DNA of 64,000 nt from positions 2,407,783-2,471,782 of the forward strand of contig NZ_JADPJI010000005.1 of assembly GCF_023073355.1 (NCBI RefSeq), given 5' to 3'. The notes under the pieces are model-generated. The model made no database searches. It was not told the origin of the DNA and was given only the letters and a program-made list of their open reading frames with translations. A program made the translations under genes and the position numbers. Positions 1 to 7,965 of this stretch are shown here, piece after piece; the first letter of the stretch is position 1; every line of letters begins with the position of its first letter. This stretch comes from Bradyrhizobium sp. 199 (GTDB lineage: Bacteria > Pseudomonadota > Alphaproteobacteria > Rhizobiales > Xanthobacteraceae).

Positions 1-1
1 G

Positions 2-961
2 GCCCCCGACCCAGGCGCGAAGCTGATAGCAGGCGGCACCAACCTGATCGACCTGATGAAGGAGAACGTCGAACGCCCCTCCCGGCTGATCGACATCTCC
101 CGCCTGCCGCTTCGAGAGATCGTGGAGACGCCCGACGGGGGCCTGCGCATCGGCGCCTTGGTGCCGAACTCGGACCTCGCCTACCATCCGCTGATCGAGC
201 AGCGCTATCCCCTGCTCGCCAGCGCCATCCTGGCCGGCGCCTCCGCCCAACTGCGCAACATGGCTTCGGTCGGCGGCAATCTCATGCAACGAACGCGCTG
301 CCCCTACTTCTATGACACGGCCACACCTTGCAACAAGCGGAGTCTTGGCAGCGGCTGCTCGGCGATCGACGGCCTCAACCGCAACCACGCGATCCTCGGC
401 ACCAGCAACTCCTGCATCGCGACCAACCCATCCGACATGAGCGTGGCACTGGCCGCGCTCGGCGCGCTGGTGCACATCGCCGGCCCTAACGGTGAGCGCA
501 CCATCGCGCTGACCGATTTCCATCGGCTTCCAGACGACAAACCTCATCTCGATACAAATCTCGGCAGCGGCGAGATCATCATCGCGGTCGAACTGCCGCC
601 GCACAGCTTTGCCAGGAACTACAGCTATCTCAAGATCCGCGACCGGATGTCCTACGCTTTCGCTCTGGTCTCGGTTGCCGCCGCGCTCGAATTGGAGGGC
701 AACGCAATCAGCGGGGCACGCGTGGCGCTCGGCGGCGTGGCTCACAAGCCGTGGCGCAGCCTCGAGGCCGAAGCGGCATTGCGCGGCCAGGCGGCAACGC
801 CGGATCATTTCGGGCACGCCGCCGACCTGCTGTTGCAGGGGGCAAGCGCTCGTTCTCACAATGGCTTCAAGATCGAGCTCGCGCGCCGAGCCGTCGTGCG
901 TACGTTGATGCAGGCCACAAACGCCACGCCGCAATCACAAGCTCACAAGAAGATCGCATGA
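2..961 (+). CDS. paoB: Molybdenum hydroxylase FAD-binding subunit with [4Fe-4S] insert (PaoB/YagS-like), 5' end missing
   Basis: The reading frame is open from base 2 and enters the window inside the FAD-binding domain: the first visible residues read KLIAGGTNLIDLMK, the usual FAD pyrophosphate loop of xanthine-dehydrogenase-family medium subunits. The gene therefore starts upstream of the window, and the first visible ATG (56) is internal. After the Q-R-N-M-A-S-V-G-G-N-L motif there is a Cys-rich insertion (RTRCPYFYDTATPCNKR, then GSGC and NSC). This is the [4Fe-4S]-binding loop known from E. coli PaoB and 4-hydroxybenzoyl-CoA reductase beta subunit and absent from ordinary xanthine dehydrogenases. 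It stops 7 bases before the Mo subunit, so the two are co-transcribed. The role is electron transfer from the Mo site to an acceptor; the substrate is probably an aldehyde (inference). The small [2Fe-2S] subunit would be expected just upstream of the window. Confidence 0.88.
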   Translation, partial: APDPGAKLIAGGTNLIDLMKENVERPSRLIDISRLPLREIVETPDGGLRIGALVPNSDLAYHPLIEQRYPLLASAILAGASAQLRNMASVGGNLMQRTRCPYFYDTATPCNKRSLGSGCSAIDGLNRNHAILGTSNSCIATNPSDMSVALAALGALVHIAGPNGERTIALTDFHRLPDDKPHLDTNLGSGEIIIAVELPPHSFARNYSYLKIRDRMSYAFALVSVAAALELEGNAISGARVALGGVAHKPWRSLEAEAALRGQAATPDHFGHAADLLLQGASARSHNGFKIELARRAVVRTLMQATNATPQSQAHKKIA

Positions 962-968
962 GGCCCCG

Positions 969-3170
969 ATGAACGGCTATGTCGGAACACCAACGTCGCG
1001 CGTCGACGGACGGGCCAAGGTCACTGGAGCCGCGAAGTACGCCGGCGAGTTCACCGCCGATCGCCTCGTCCATGGTTTCGTGGTGGAGGCCACCATACCG
1101 CGGGGGCGTATCGCGCAGCTCGACACCAGCGAGGCGCTGAAGGTGGCCGGCGTGCTGGACGTGCTCACGCACGCCAATCGTCCTTCGCTCGCCGACAAGG
1201 ACGATGCCTGGAAGGACGAGGTGGCCCCGGAGGGTTCGCCGTTCCGGCCGCTCTATGACGACACGATCAAGTTCAACGGGCAGCCGATCGCTCTTGTCGT
1301 TGCCGAGGAGTGGGCGACCGCGAAATTCGCTGCAACGCTGGTGCGGATCGATTACGAGCAGGCTGAGTTCGCGACCGACCTCGAAGCCGAGCGCGGCGGT
1401 GCCAGCGAAATGGACAAACCGCACAAGCCGCGCGGCGACGCCGCAGGAGCGCTAGCGGCCGCAGCCCTGCGGCACGAAGCGGACTACCTCATCCCGACCG
1501 AGCACCACAACCCGATGGAGCTCTATGCGACGACGACGGTCTGGGAAGGCGATGGCAAGCTCACGGTCTATGACAAGACGCAAGGCGTCCAGAACGTGCA
1601 AAAGTTTCTCTGCGGCGTGTTCGACAAAAAGCCCGAGGACATCCGCGTGCTTTCGCCCTATGTCGGCGGCGCCTTCGGTTCCGGTTTGCGGCCGCAATAC
1701 CAGGTGGTGCTGGCGACGTTGGCCGCACTCGCACTGAAGCGCTCCGTCCGCGTCGTGCTGACGCGGCAGCAGATGTATGGCCTCGGCTATCGGCCGATGA
1801 CCATCGAGCGCGTGGCGCTTGGCGCAAAATCCGACGGCACACTCGACGCGGTTACCCACGAAGCCATCGCCGTCACCTCGCGCTACGAGGATTTTGCACG
1901 CAACGATACCGGCTGGGCCGAACAGCTCTATAGCAGCCCGAACAGCAGTTTCTCACACAAGCTGGTCCACCTTGATGTGTCCACGCCCAGCGACATGCGC
2001 GCGCCGGGCGCGGCGTCGGGCGTTTGCGCCCTCGAATGCGCGATGGACGAGCTCGCCGTGGCCCTCAACCTCGACCCGATCGAGCTCCGGCTGAAGTGCT
2101 ACTCGGACCGCGATCAGAGCGAAAACCTGCCATACACCAGCAAGCAGTTGCGCCAATGCTACGCCCGTGGCGCGGAAGCCTTCGGCTGGGGCCGGCGTGA
2201 TCCCGCGCCGCGCTCCATGCGCGACGGCAAGGAGCTGGTTGGCTGGGGCATGGCCACTGGTGTGTGGGAAGCGCTCCAGATGCCGGTTGCCGTGCGTATC
2301 GTCCTGACGTCGAACGGACATGCCGAAGTGTCCTGCGCCGCCTCCGACATCGGCACCGGGACCTACACCATCGTGGCGCAGGTGGCTGCCGACGCGCTCG
2401 GCCTTCCGATCGAAAACATCAGCGTCCGGCTCGCCGATTCGACTCTGCCGCAAGCCCCCGTCGAGGGCGGCTCCTGGATGGCGGCGTCCAGCGCGCACGC
2501 CGTGTTAGGCGCGGCCGAAGACATTCGTCAGGAGCTCGCGCGTCACGCCCAGGCAATGCCATCTTCGCCACTTGCCGGCGTCGATGCGCAGGACATCATT
2601 CTCGCCGAGGGCACCATCGCCAAGGCGGGCGAGCGGGGCCGCGCCATCTCCATCGCCGACGCGATGCGCTATGGCAAGCTGGAGCGGATCGAAAAACAGA
2701 AGCTCAACGAGTTCCCGGAGGACAAGTCGCACGCGCGCAACACGCATTCTGCCGTCTTCGCGGAGGTCAAGGTGGATGAGGAACTCGGCGTCATCCGCGT
2801 CACGCGCGTGGTGAGCGCAGTTGCGGCCGGACGCATCCTCAATACCAAGACGGGCCGCAGCCAGATCATGGGCGGCGTGGTCTGGGGGATCGGAATGGCC
2901 TTGCACGAGGAGACGGTGATGGACCACCGCTTCGGCCGGATCATGAACGCGAACATCGCGGAGTACCACATTCCCGTGAATGCCGATGTTCACGACATCG
3001 ACGTGATCTTCGTCGACGAGCCGGACACCCACATCAACAAACTGGGCGTCAAGGGATTGGGCGAGATCGGTATCGTCGGCGTCCCGGCGGCGATTGCGAA
3101 CGCCGTCTATCATGCCACCGGCAAGCGCATCCGGCGCTTTCCGATCACGCTGGACAAGCTGCTCGGCTGA
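969..3170 (+). CDS. paoC: Molybdopterin-binding large subunit of xanthine dehydrogenase-family oxidoreductase (PaoC/YagR-like)
   Basis: A protein of 733 residues, the size of E. coli PaoC and smaller than XdhB-type large subunits. It begins with the a/b hammerhead fold (DGRAKVTGAAKYAGEF) and continues into the two-part molybdopterin-binding domain. Visible motifs are the FGSGLRP loop near residue 236, the GTYTIVAQVAAD segment near 460, and the C-terminal GVKGLGEIGIVG in which Glu about 699 is the expected catalytic base. ATG at 969 follows the FAD subunit directly. It should hydroxylate an aldehyde or N-heterocycle, passing electrons to the [4Fe-4S]/FAD partner. Assignment to the family is firm; the substrate is not visible. 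A role in purine metabolism is possible, because adenine deaminase lies 7 kb away, but the [4Fe-4S] partner favours aldehyde oxidase. Confidence 0.9.
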   Translation: MNGYVGTPTSRVDGRAKVTGAAKYAGEFTADRLVHGFVVEATIPRGRIAQLDTSEALKVAGVLDVLTHANRPSLADKDDAWKDEVAPEGSPFRPLYDDTIKFNGQPIALVVAEEWATAKFAATLVRIDYEQAEFATDLEAERGGASEMDKPHKPRGDAAGALAAAALRHEADYLIPTEHHNPMELYATTTVWEGDGKLTVYDKTQGVQNVQKFLCGVFDKKPEDIRVLSPYVGGAFGSGLRPQYQVVLATLAALALKRSVRVVLTRQQMYGLGYRPMTIERVALGAKSDGTLDAVTHEAIAVTSRYEDFARNDTGWAEQLYSSPNSSFSHKLVHLDVSTPSDMRAPGAASGVCALECAMDELAVALNLDPIELRLKCYSDRDQSENLPYTSKQLRQCYARGAEAFGWGRRDPAPRSMRDGKELVGWGMATGVWEALQMPVAVRIVLTSNGHAEVSCAASDIGTGTYTIVAQVAADALGLPIENISVRLADSTLPQAPVEGGSWMAASSAHAVLGAAEDIRQELARHAQAMPSSPLAGVDAQDIILAEGTIAKAGERGRAISIADAMRYGKLERIEKQKLNEFPEDKSHARNTHSAVFAEVKVDEELGVIRVTRVVSAVAAGRILNTKTGRSQIMGGVVWGIGMALHEETVMDHRFGRIMNANIAEYHIPVNADVHDIDVIFVDEPDTHINKLGVKGLGEIGIVGVPAAIANAVYHATGKRIRRFPITLDKLLG

Positions 3171-3258
3171 CGTGCCCGGTCGACTTCCGGTCACCGGTGC
3201 TCGATCAGATCGTCAGGCACCGATCCATGGACGTCCCGGCGGCTCGCGGCCGCCTGCC

Positions 3259-3471
3259 TCACGACGGAAAGTCAGCCGGTCTGACCTGGATGCGGTCGGC
3301 ATGCAGCGACCAGTGATGCAACGCCTGGTCCTTGCAAAACCTCGCCTTGGCCCTCTCTCTGGCCTCGTCCTCATCGGAGGCATCGATCTCGAGCGTGCCC
3401 TGGCACACCTCGATCTGCCGGCCGTACTGGCCGAGCACGTCCTTCATGAATCTGACGACAAAAGTTGACAT
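3259..3471 (-). CDS. Small conserved-type hypothetical protein (70 aa) behind a FixK-type promoter
   Basis: Begins MSTFVVRFMKDVLGQYGRQI and ends with a helix rich in Glu and Asp followed by a Cys (ARFCKDQALHHWSLHADRI). The frame is open further upstream to 3555, but ATG at 3471 has a strong AGGAGGT ribosome binding site 6 bases before it, and the upstream part would run through the promoter. No signal peptide or membrane segment. The pattern (short beta strand, E/D/A-rich helix with SDEDEARERAKARF, then HADRI) looks like a small soluble alpha/beta protein. The function is unknown. A TTGA-N6-TCAA box centred 41.5 bases before the predicted transcription start (3535-3548) suggests induction at low oxygen. 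Confidence 0.7.
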   Translation of the reverse strand: MSTFVVRFMKDVLGQYGRQIEVCQGTLEIDASDEDEARERAKARFCKDQALHHWSLHADRIQVRPADFPS

Positions 3472-3506
3472 GGGACCTCCTGCCTGCCCCGGCGGCACTC
3501 TAATCC

Positions 3507-3548
3507 CATTTAGGCGGGATGCGGGAGGGAGATTTTGACGCGGATCAA
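3507..3548 (-). promoter_or_regulatory. FixK/FNR-type class II promoter for the gene at 3259-3471
   Basis: On the minus strand TTGATCCGCGTCAA (3548-3535) fits the TTGA-N6-TCAA box of the FNR/FixK family. A TAAATG hexamer at 3512-3507 fits a -10 element. A start about 7 bases after it (near 3500) places the centre of the box at about -41.5, the standard position for activation by FixK2 in Bradyrhizobium. The ribosome binding site follows 20 to 25 bases later. Confidence 0.6.
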
Positions 3549-3587
3549 GGCCCACGACGGTTTCCGTCGCTGCGCCAGGACAGAGCC

Positions 3588-4637
3588 CTACCCCGGCATC
3601 ACCCCGAACGCCTGCTTGAAACGCGTCGTATAAGCCGGCCAGACCTCGGGATTGATGATGCGCGGCGGGCGCTTGCCGTCGAGCGTGTCCAGCACCTGCT
3701 CGGCTGCAATGCGGCCCATGTTCTGGCGCGCTTCGATCGTCACGCCTGCGGTGTGCGGGCTCGCCAGCACGTTGTCGAACTGGAGCAGCGGATGCTCCGG
3801 TGGCGGCGGCTCCTTGGACCAGACGTCGAGGCCGGCACCGGCGATGCGCTTGTCGCGCAGGGCCTGGAGCAGCGCATCCTCGTCATGGATGAAGCCCCGC
3901 GCCGTAGTGATGAAGTATGCATGCGGCTGCATCAGCCCGAATTCGCGCACGCTGATCATGTTGCGGCTGCCTTTGTTGAGCGGGCAGGAGATCGAGACGA
4001 AATCGGCGCGGCGCAACAACTCGTCGAGTTCGACCTTCTCCCCGCCCCGCTCGGCCATCACCTCGGCGGTGAGATACGGATCATAAGCCAGCACTTTCAT
4101 GCCAAGCAGGCCCTTGCACAGCGCGGCGATACGGCGGCCGACATTGCCGAGGCCGATGATGCCGACGGTCTTGTGCTCGACCTCGTTGCCGACGAGATCG
4201 TTGCGGTTGACGTCGTGCTCACGGCGCAGGCGACGATCCGATTGGATGATGCGCTTGGACAGCGTCAACATCATCGCCAGCGCGTGCTCGGCAACCGAAT
4301 GGGCGTTGCCGCCGGACTGGTTCACGACCACGACGCCGGCTGCGGTGCAGGCCTCGACGTCGACCGGGTCGAAGCCGGCGCCGTTGCTGGAGACGAGCAG
4401 CAGGTTCGGTGCGCGCTGCAGGAAGGCGGCATCGACGTGGAAATGCGGGGCGAGTTCGTCCCGGGCGGCGCCGACCTGGTAGACATGGGCAGCACCGAGG
4501 AGCGGCGCATAGAAATCTTCGGGGCTCCCGTTCTCGATGCGATCGAGCCGGACGTCGGGCCGCGCCTTGAGGATGTCGATATAGATCGGATTGGCCAAAT
4601 AATTGGAGTAGACGACACGCTTGCTGTTGACCGACAT
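3588..4637 (-). CDS. NAD-dependent D-2-hydroxyacid dehydrogenase (SerA/SlcC-type family)
   Basis: A protein of 349 residues from ATG 4637 (MSVNSKRVVYSNYLANPIY); the frame runs open upstream to 4955 but without family sequence. The core has the Rossmann motif VGIIGLGNVGRRIA, the catalytic Arg region TTARGFIHDEDAL, and the Glu and His of the active site (KEPPPPEHPLLQFDNVLASPHTAGV). It oxidises or reduces a 2-hydroxyacid/2-oxoacid pair in the cytoplasm. It is transcribed divergently from a two-subunit 2-oxoacid decarboxylase (4885-6070), so its product is probably the substrate of that decarboxylase. The combination resembles (S)-sulfolactate dehydrogenase SlcC with sulfopyruvate decarboxylase ComDE (inference). 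It could equally be a phosphoglycerate or hydroxypyruvate dehydrogenase relative. Confidence 0.85.
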   Translation of the reverse strand: MSVNSKRVVYSNYLANPIYIDILKARPDVRLDRIENGSPEDFYAPLLGAAHVYQVGAARDELAPHFHVDAAFLQRAPNLLLVSSNGAGFDPVDVEACTAAGVVVVNQSGGNAHSVAEHALAMMLTLSKRIIQSDRRLRREHDVNRNDLVGNEVEHKTVGIIGLGNVGRRIAALCKGLLGMKVLAYDPYLTAEVMAERGGEKVELDELLRRADFVSISCPLNKGSRNMISVREFGLMQPHAYFITTARGFIHDEDALLQALRDKRIAGAGLDVWSKEPPPPEHPLLQFDNVLASPHTAGVTIEARQNMGRIAAEQVLDTLDGKRPPRIINPEVWPAYTTRFKQAFGVMPG

Positions 4638-4723
4638 CAGGACCCTTCCGGCTCTCCAGGGAGCAGCAAGGCCAGCGCCGCGCGCGCCCCCTTCCGTGCT
4701 TCCTTCCATTTTTCCATTTTTTC

Positions 4724-4739
4724 GTCGTACACATATGAC
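4724..4739. promoter_or_regulatory. Near-palindromic operator candidate in the divergent promoter region
   Basis: GTCGTA-CACA-TATGAC is an inverted repeat with one mismatch, in the 247-base gap between the divergent dehydrogenase (start 4637) and decarboxylase (start 4885). Its size and spacing suit a GntR-type dimer, but no regulator gene lies beside it. A TTGACA sequence at 4799-4804 may be part of the rightward promoter. Confidence 0.35.
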
Positions 4740-4884
4740 ATGGCGGTGCCAGCCACGGCAGGTCCTCTGGCGCAGATCACGGTGCCGACCGCGACATGTT
4801 GACAATCCCGTCCGCTCCGTCAAGTTCGGCCGATTGCCGCGACGCTCAAGACCAAGAAGCATGTGCGGCGCGAGGGAGAACGCA

Positions 4885-5451
4885 ATGGCGATTGCGGAAC
4901 AGCAGAGTTCGCTCCAGGCGGCACACGGGTCCGGTGACAGGAGCTGGCACGGCATCGTCCTGCAGACCCTGAAACGGAACGAGATCAGCCTCGTGCCTTA
5001 CGTGCCCGATCGCGTGCTGACCCCGCTGATCAAGAACCTGCACGCCGACCCCTTCTTCACCACCTTCGCCACCGCCCGCGAAGAGGAGGCAGTCGGCATC
5101 GTTTCGGGTGCCTGGATGGGCGGTCGGCGCGGCGCGGTGCTGATGCAGACCTCCGGCTTTGCCACGCTCGCCAACGTCCTCGCCTCGCTGGCGGTGCCCT
5201 ATCAGATCCCGCTGATCATGTTCGTCTCCGAGCGCGGCACGCTCGGTGAGTTCAACTACGGGCAGTCGCTGGTCTGCCGCACCATGCGGCCGGTGCTGGA
5301 TTCGCTGGCGCTCGAGCACCACACCATCACCCGGCTCGACGAACTCGAATTCATCGCCGACCGCTCGATCAAGCAGGCCGTTACGACGCAGGCGCCGGTC
5401 GCGCTGATCCTCAATCCGCTGCTCACCGGCGGCAAGACCTTCGACAAGTGA
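4885..5451 (+). CDS. Thiamine-diphosphate decarboxylase, alpha (Pyr-domain) subunit, sulfopyruvate/phosphonopyruvate decarboxylase-like
   Basis: A protein of 188 residues from ATG 4885, preceded by a GAGGGAGAA ribosome binding site. It is a stand-alone ThDP Pyr domain: the activating Glu lies in ATAREEEAVGIVSGAWMGG, followed by GRRGAVLMQTSGFATLANVLASL. The carboxy half of the enzyme is encoded separately 10 bases downstream, as in archaeal ComD/ComE sulfopyruvate decarboxylase (about 170 and 190 residues). It should combine with the next gene product to decarboxylate a 3-substituted pyruvate to an aldehyde. Fused phosphonopyruvate decarboxylases share the same fold, so the substrate remains open. 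Confidence 0.82.
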   Translation: MAIAEQQSSLQAAHGSGDRSWHGIVLQTLKRNEISLVPYVPDRVLTPLIKNLHADPFFTTFATAREEEAVGIVSGAWMGGRRGAVLMQTSGFATLANVLASLAVPYQIPLIMFVSERGTLGEFNYGQSLVCRTMRPVLDSLALEHHTITRLDELEFIADRSIKQAVTTQAPVALILNPLLTGGKTFDK

Positions 5452-5461
5452 GGTCGGCCAA

Positions 5462-6070
5462 ATGAATACTGCCATTAACACGCGCAACATCAAGGTGATG
5501 AACCGCTTCGATGTCACCTCGCGCCTGGTCGCGAAGCTGGAAAACGGGGAAGCCGTGATCGGCGGCATCGGCAATACCAATTTCGACCTCTGGGCGGCCG
5601 GCCACCGTCCGCAGAATTTCTACATGCTGGGCAGCATGGGGCTCGCCTTCCCGATTGCGCTCGGCGTCGCGCTCGCTCAGCCCGACCGCCGCGTCTTCGC
5701 ACTCGAAGGCGATGGCTCGCTGTTGATGCAACTCGGCGCGCTCTCGACGATTGCGAGCCTGAAGCCGACGAATCTCATCATGGTCGTGATGGACAACGGC
5801 ATCTACCAGATTACCGGCGCGCAGCCGACGCCTGCGGCAAGCGTCGCAGACATCGTTGCCATTGCCATCGGCTCCGGCCTTTCCAACAGCGCCTGGGCTG
5901 CGGACGAGGAGGATTTCGAACGCCTGGTCGAAGCGGCAATGTCCACCGCCGAGCCGAGCCTGATCGCGGTCCGCATCGACGACAAACCCGGCGTCGGCGC
6001 CACAAGGCGTGATCCCGTGCAGATCCGGGAGCGCTTCATGCACGGGCTCGGCGTGCGCGAGCCACTCTAA
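5462..6070 (+). CDS. Thiamine-diphosphate decarboxylase, beta (PP-domain) subunit, sulfopyruvate/phosphonopyruvate decarboxylase-like
   Basis: A protein of 202 residues carrying the ThDP pyrophosphate/Mg motif, GDGSLLMQLGAL followed about 20 residues later by MDNGIYQITG. This is the half missing from the preceding protein. The start at 5462 (MNTAINTRNIKVMNRFDVTS) lies 10 bases after the stop of the alpha subunit; an internal ATG (MNRFDVTSRL) is an alternative start. The two genes form an operon. The product is an aldehyde such as sulfoacetaldehyde or phosphonoacetaldehyde, but no gene for its further use (xsc, phnX) is visible in this window. Confidence 0.82.
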   Translation: MNTAINTRNIKVMNRFDVTSRLVAKLENGEAVIGGIGNTNFDLWAAGHRPQNFYMLGSMGLAFPIALGVALAQPDRRVFALEGDGSLLMQLGALSTIASLKPTNLIMVVMDNGIYQITGAQPTPAASVADIVAIAIGSGLSNSAWAADEEDFERLVEAAMSTAEPSLIAVRIDDKPGVGATRRDPVQIRERFMHGLGVREPL

Positions 6071-6147
6071 CGTTTCATCATTAACTACACGGCGATCTGA
6101 TGGGGGGACTGTACCGGCCCGCTGCAAATCTGTGCTAAGCGAACCCG

Positions 6148-6525
6148 ATGTCCATTTTGGTTCGTTCCATTGCCTGGCTGCTCGCGGTCGCCGTGACTTT
6201 CGCCACCCTCGGTCCCCCCGGCCTGCGCCCGCATTCCGACCTCGGCCAGGACGGCGAACATGCGCTTGCGTTCATCCTGGTGGGACTGGCCTTCGGCCTC
6301 GCCTATCCGCGCCGGCGCCTCCTGAGTGCAGCGGCCGCGGTCGGCCTGATCGGCGTGCTCGAGCTGATGCAGTTTTGGGCACCTGGACGCCACGCCCGGC
6401 TGCAGGATTTTCTGGTCGATGCGCTCACCGCCTGCATCGGCTTTGCGCTGGCGGCCGCGACCGATTGGCTGCTCACGCGGTTTCGCACAAGCTCTGCCGT
6501 GACAAGCGAAGGCCCCGCGGAGTAA
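6148..6525 (+). CDS. VanZ-like small membrane protein
   Basis: A protein of 125 residues with four hydrophobic segments: near 5-22, 35-53, 57-74 and 90-108. The last two are separated by the GRHARLQDFLVDALTACIG stretch typical of the VanZ family (ELMQ...PGR...DFLVDALG). It belongs in the inner membrane; the biochemical role of the family is unsettled. It stands alone, 77 bases downstream of the decarboxylase operon, and converges on the next gene across a shared hairpin. Confidence 0.75.
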   Translation: MSILVRSIAWLLAVAVTFATLGPPGLRPHSDLGQDGEHALAFILVGLAFGLAYPRRRLLSAAAAVGLIGVLELMQFWAPGRHARLQDFLVDALTACIGFALAAATDWLLTRFRTSSAVTSEGPAE

Positions 6526-6538
6526 CTCCGCAGGGCCT
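6510..6538. terminator. Hairpin shared by convergent genes
   Basis: AGGCCC-C-GCGGAG then TAA then CTCCGC-A-GGGCCT forms a 12-bp stem that contains the VanZ stop codon in its loop and lies between convergent genes. There is no strong T run on the plus strand, so termination efficiency is uncertain. Confidence 0.55.
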
Positions 6539-6567
6539 GTCTGCTCAGCTCATAGAATTGGCGCCGA

Positions 6568-6951
6568 TCAGTCGATGATCTTGACGACGCGGCGGGTGCG
6601 CGGCTCGACGATCACGCGGCGGTCGTTCACGACCGCGTAGCGATACTCAGTGTAGTTCGGCACCGGTCGCAGCACGACGGTCGGCGGCAGCGGCTCGCCG
6701 ACTACAACGCGATCCTCCACGACGACCGACTCACTTCGCGGGAGCCCGCCGAGAATCGCATTTGGAATTTCGAGACCGGCGCCGACAGCCGCACCGACGG
6801 TGCCGCCGACCATCGCGCCGACCGGACCGCCGATGTCGCCCCCCGCGCGTGCGCCGTTCCTGGCGCCTTCTTCGGTCGTCGACTGGGCAAAGGCTGCACT
6901 GGACGCCAGCAACGACGCGGCAGCCAACGTAATCGCAAGACGGGTTTTCAT
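6568..6951 (-). CDS. Small exported protein with glycine-rich segment, DUF1236-like C-terminus
   Basis: A protein of 127 residues from ATG 6951. A clear signal peptide (MKTRLAITLAAASLLASSAAFAQ) precedes a glycine/alanine-rich stretch (GGDIGGPVGAMVGGTVGAAVG). It ends with a basic, valine-rich tail, YRYAVVNDRRVIVEPRTRRV, which resembles the end of DUF1236/YXWGXW-type envelope proteins common in Bradyrhizobium. It is probably periplasmic or outer-membrane associated. The glycine zipper suggests membrane insertion or oligomerisation (inference). Confidence 0.75.
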   Translation of the reverse strand: MKTRLAITLAAASLLASSAAFAQSTTEEGARNGARAGGDIGGPVGAMVGGTVGAAVGAGLEIPNAILGGLPRSESVVVEDRVVVGEPLPPTVVLRPVPNYTEYRYAVVNDRRVIVEPRTRRVVKIID

Positions 6952-7047
6952 GTGCTCATGTCTCCAGTGATTGTTGTGCGCCTTCAACCCACGGGAGCGG
7001 ACCATTGTTCCGGTTCCCGCATGACGAAAAGCCATGCCAATCTGGGA

Positions 7048-7066
7048 AGTGTTACTGCGTAACACT
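7048..7066. terminator. Hairpin at the end of the gcl-hyi-glxR operon
   Basis: AGTGTTAC-tgc-GTAACACT is a perfect 8-bp inverted repeat starting at the stop codon of glxR on the minus strand. No T run follows, so it may stabilise the 3' end or give weak termination. Confidence 0.45.
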
Positions 7067-7953
7067 CACGCCGCCGCGATTTCGTGCCCCGCCATCAGTT
7101 CGAGCGCGCGCACCATCGCCGAGTGATCCCAGCCCTTGCCGCCATGCGCGGTGCAGGACGAGAACAATTGCTGCGCCACGGCCGTGCTCGGCAACGACAG
7201 GCCGAGCGCGCGCGCGCCTTCGAGCGCGAGGTTCAGATCCTTCTGGTGCAGCTCGATCCGGAATCCGGGATCGAAATTGCGCTTTACCATGCGCTCGCCG
7301 TGGACTTCGAGAACCCGCGACGATGCAAAGCCGCCCATCAGCGCCTGCCGTACCAGCGCCGGATCGGCCCCGGCCTTCGAAGCAAACAACAACGCCTCGC
7401 TCACCGCCTCGATCGTCAGCGCGACAATGATCTGGTTGGCGACCTTCGTCGTCTGCCCGTCACCATTGGCACCGACGCGGGTGACATTCTTGCCCATTTT
7501 GTCGAAGGCCGGCTTCATGGTGTTGTAGGCTCGCTCCGGGCCGCCGACCATGATGGTGAGGCTGGCCGCCTTGGCACCGACCTCTCCGCCCGACACCGGC
7601 GCGTCGAGATAGTCAGCACCCAGCGCCTCGATCTTCTTCGCGAACTCCTTCGTCGCCAGCGGCGAGATCGAGCTCATGTCGACGACGATCTTGCCCTTGG
7701 AAATGCCACTCGCGACCCCGTCCTTGCCAAACAGCACGGCCTCCACATGCGGGGTATCAGGCACCATGATGATGACGGCGTCCGCCTCCTCCGCGACCTG
7801 CTTGCCGGACCTGCAGGGAATGCCACCGGCCGCGATCAGCTCCGGCGCAACGGGCGCGACGTCGTGCAGCAGGACACGATGGCCTGCGCCAAGGAGATGG
7901 CCAGCCATCGGCCGTCCCATGGTGCCAAGTCCGATGAACCCGATGTCGATCAT
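7066..7953 (-). CDS. glxR: 2-Hydroxy-3-oxopropionate (tartronate semialdehyde) reductase
   Basis: Beta-hydroxyacid dehydrogenase family, 295 residues. The N-terminus has the NAD(P) motif GFIGLGTMGRPMAGHL, followed by the substrate motif DAPVSGGEVGAKA and GQTTKVANQI, in which Lys about 170 is catalytic. It reduces tartronate semialdehyde to glycerate. ATG 7953 is chosen, with AGAGGAA about 9 bases upstream; an in-frame TTG two codons earlier is also possible. It is the last gene of a gcl-hyi-glxR operon, 12 bases after hyi, so the substrate is defined by the operon. Confidence 0.92.
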   Translation of the reverse strand: MIDIGFIGLGTMGRPMAGHLLGAGHRVLLHDVAPVAPELIAAGGIPCRSGKQVAEEADAVIIMVPDTPHVEAVLFGKDGVASGISKGKIVVDMSSISPLATKEFAKKIEALGADYLDAPVSGGEVGAKAASLTIMVGGPERAYNTMKPAFDKMGKNVTRVGANGDGQTTKVANQIIVALTIEAVSEALLFASKAGADPALVRQALMGGFASSRVLEVHGERMVKRNFDPGFRIELHQKDLNLALEGARALGLSLPSTAVAQQLFSSCTAHGGKGWDHSAMVRALELMAGHEIAAA

Positions 7954-7965
7954 GTCCAAATTCCT

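Noticed and set aside
3519..4802. An open frame of 427 codons on the plus strand
   Set aside because: It is antisense to the D-2-hydroxyacid dehydrogenase, whose Rossmann and catalytic motifs are unmistakable.
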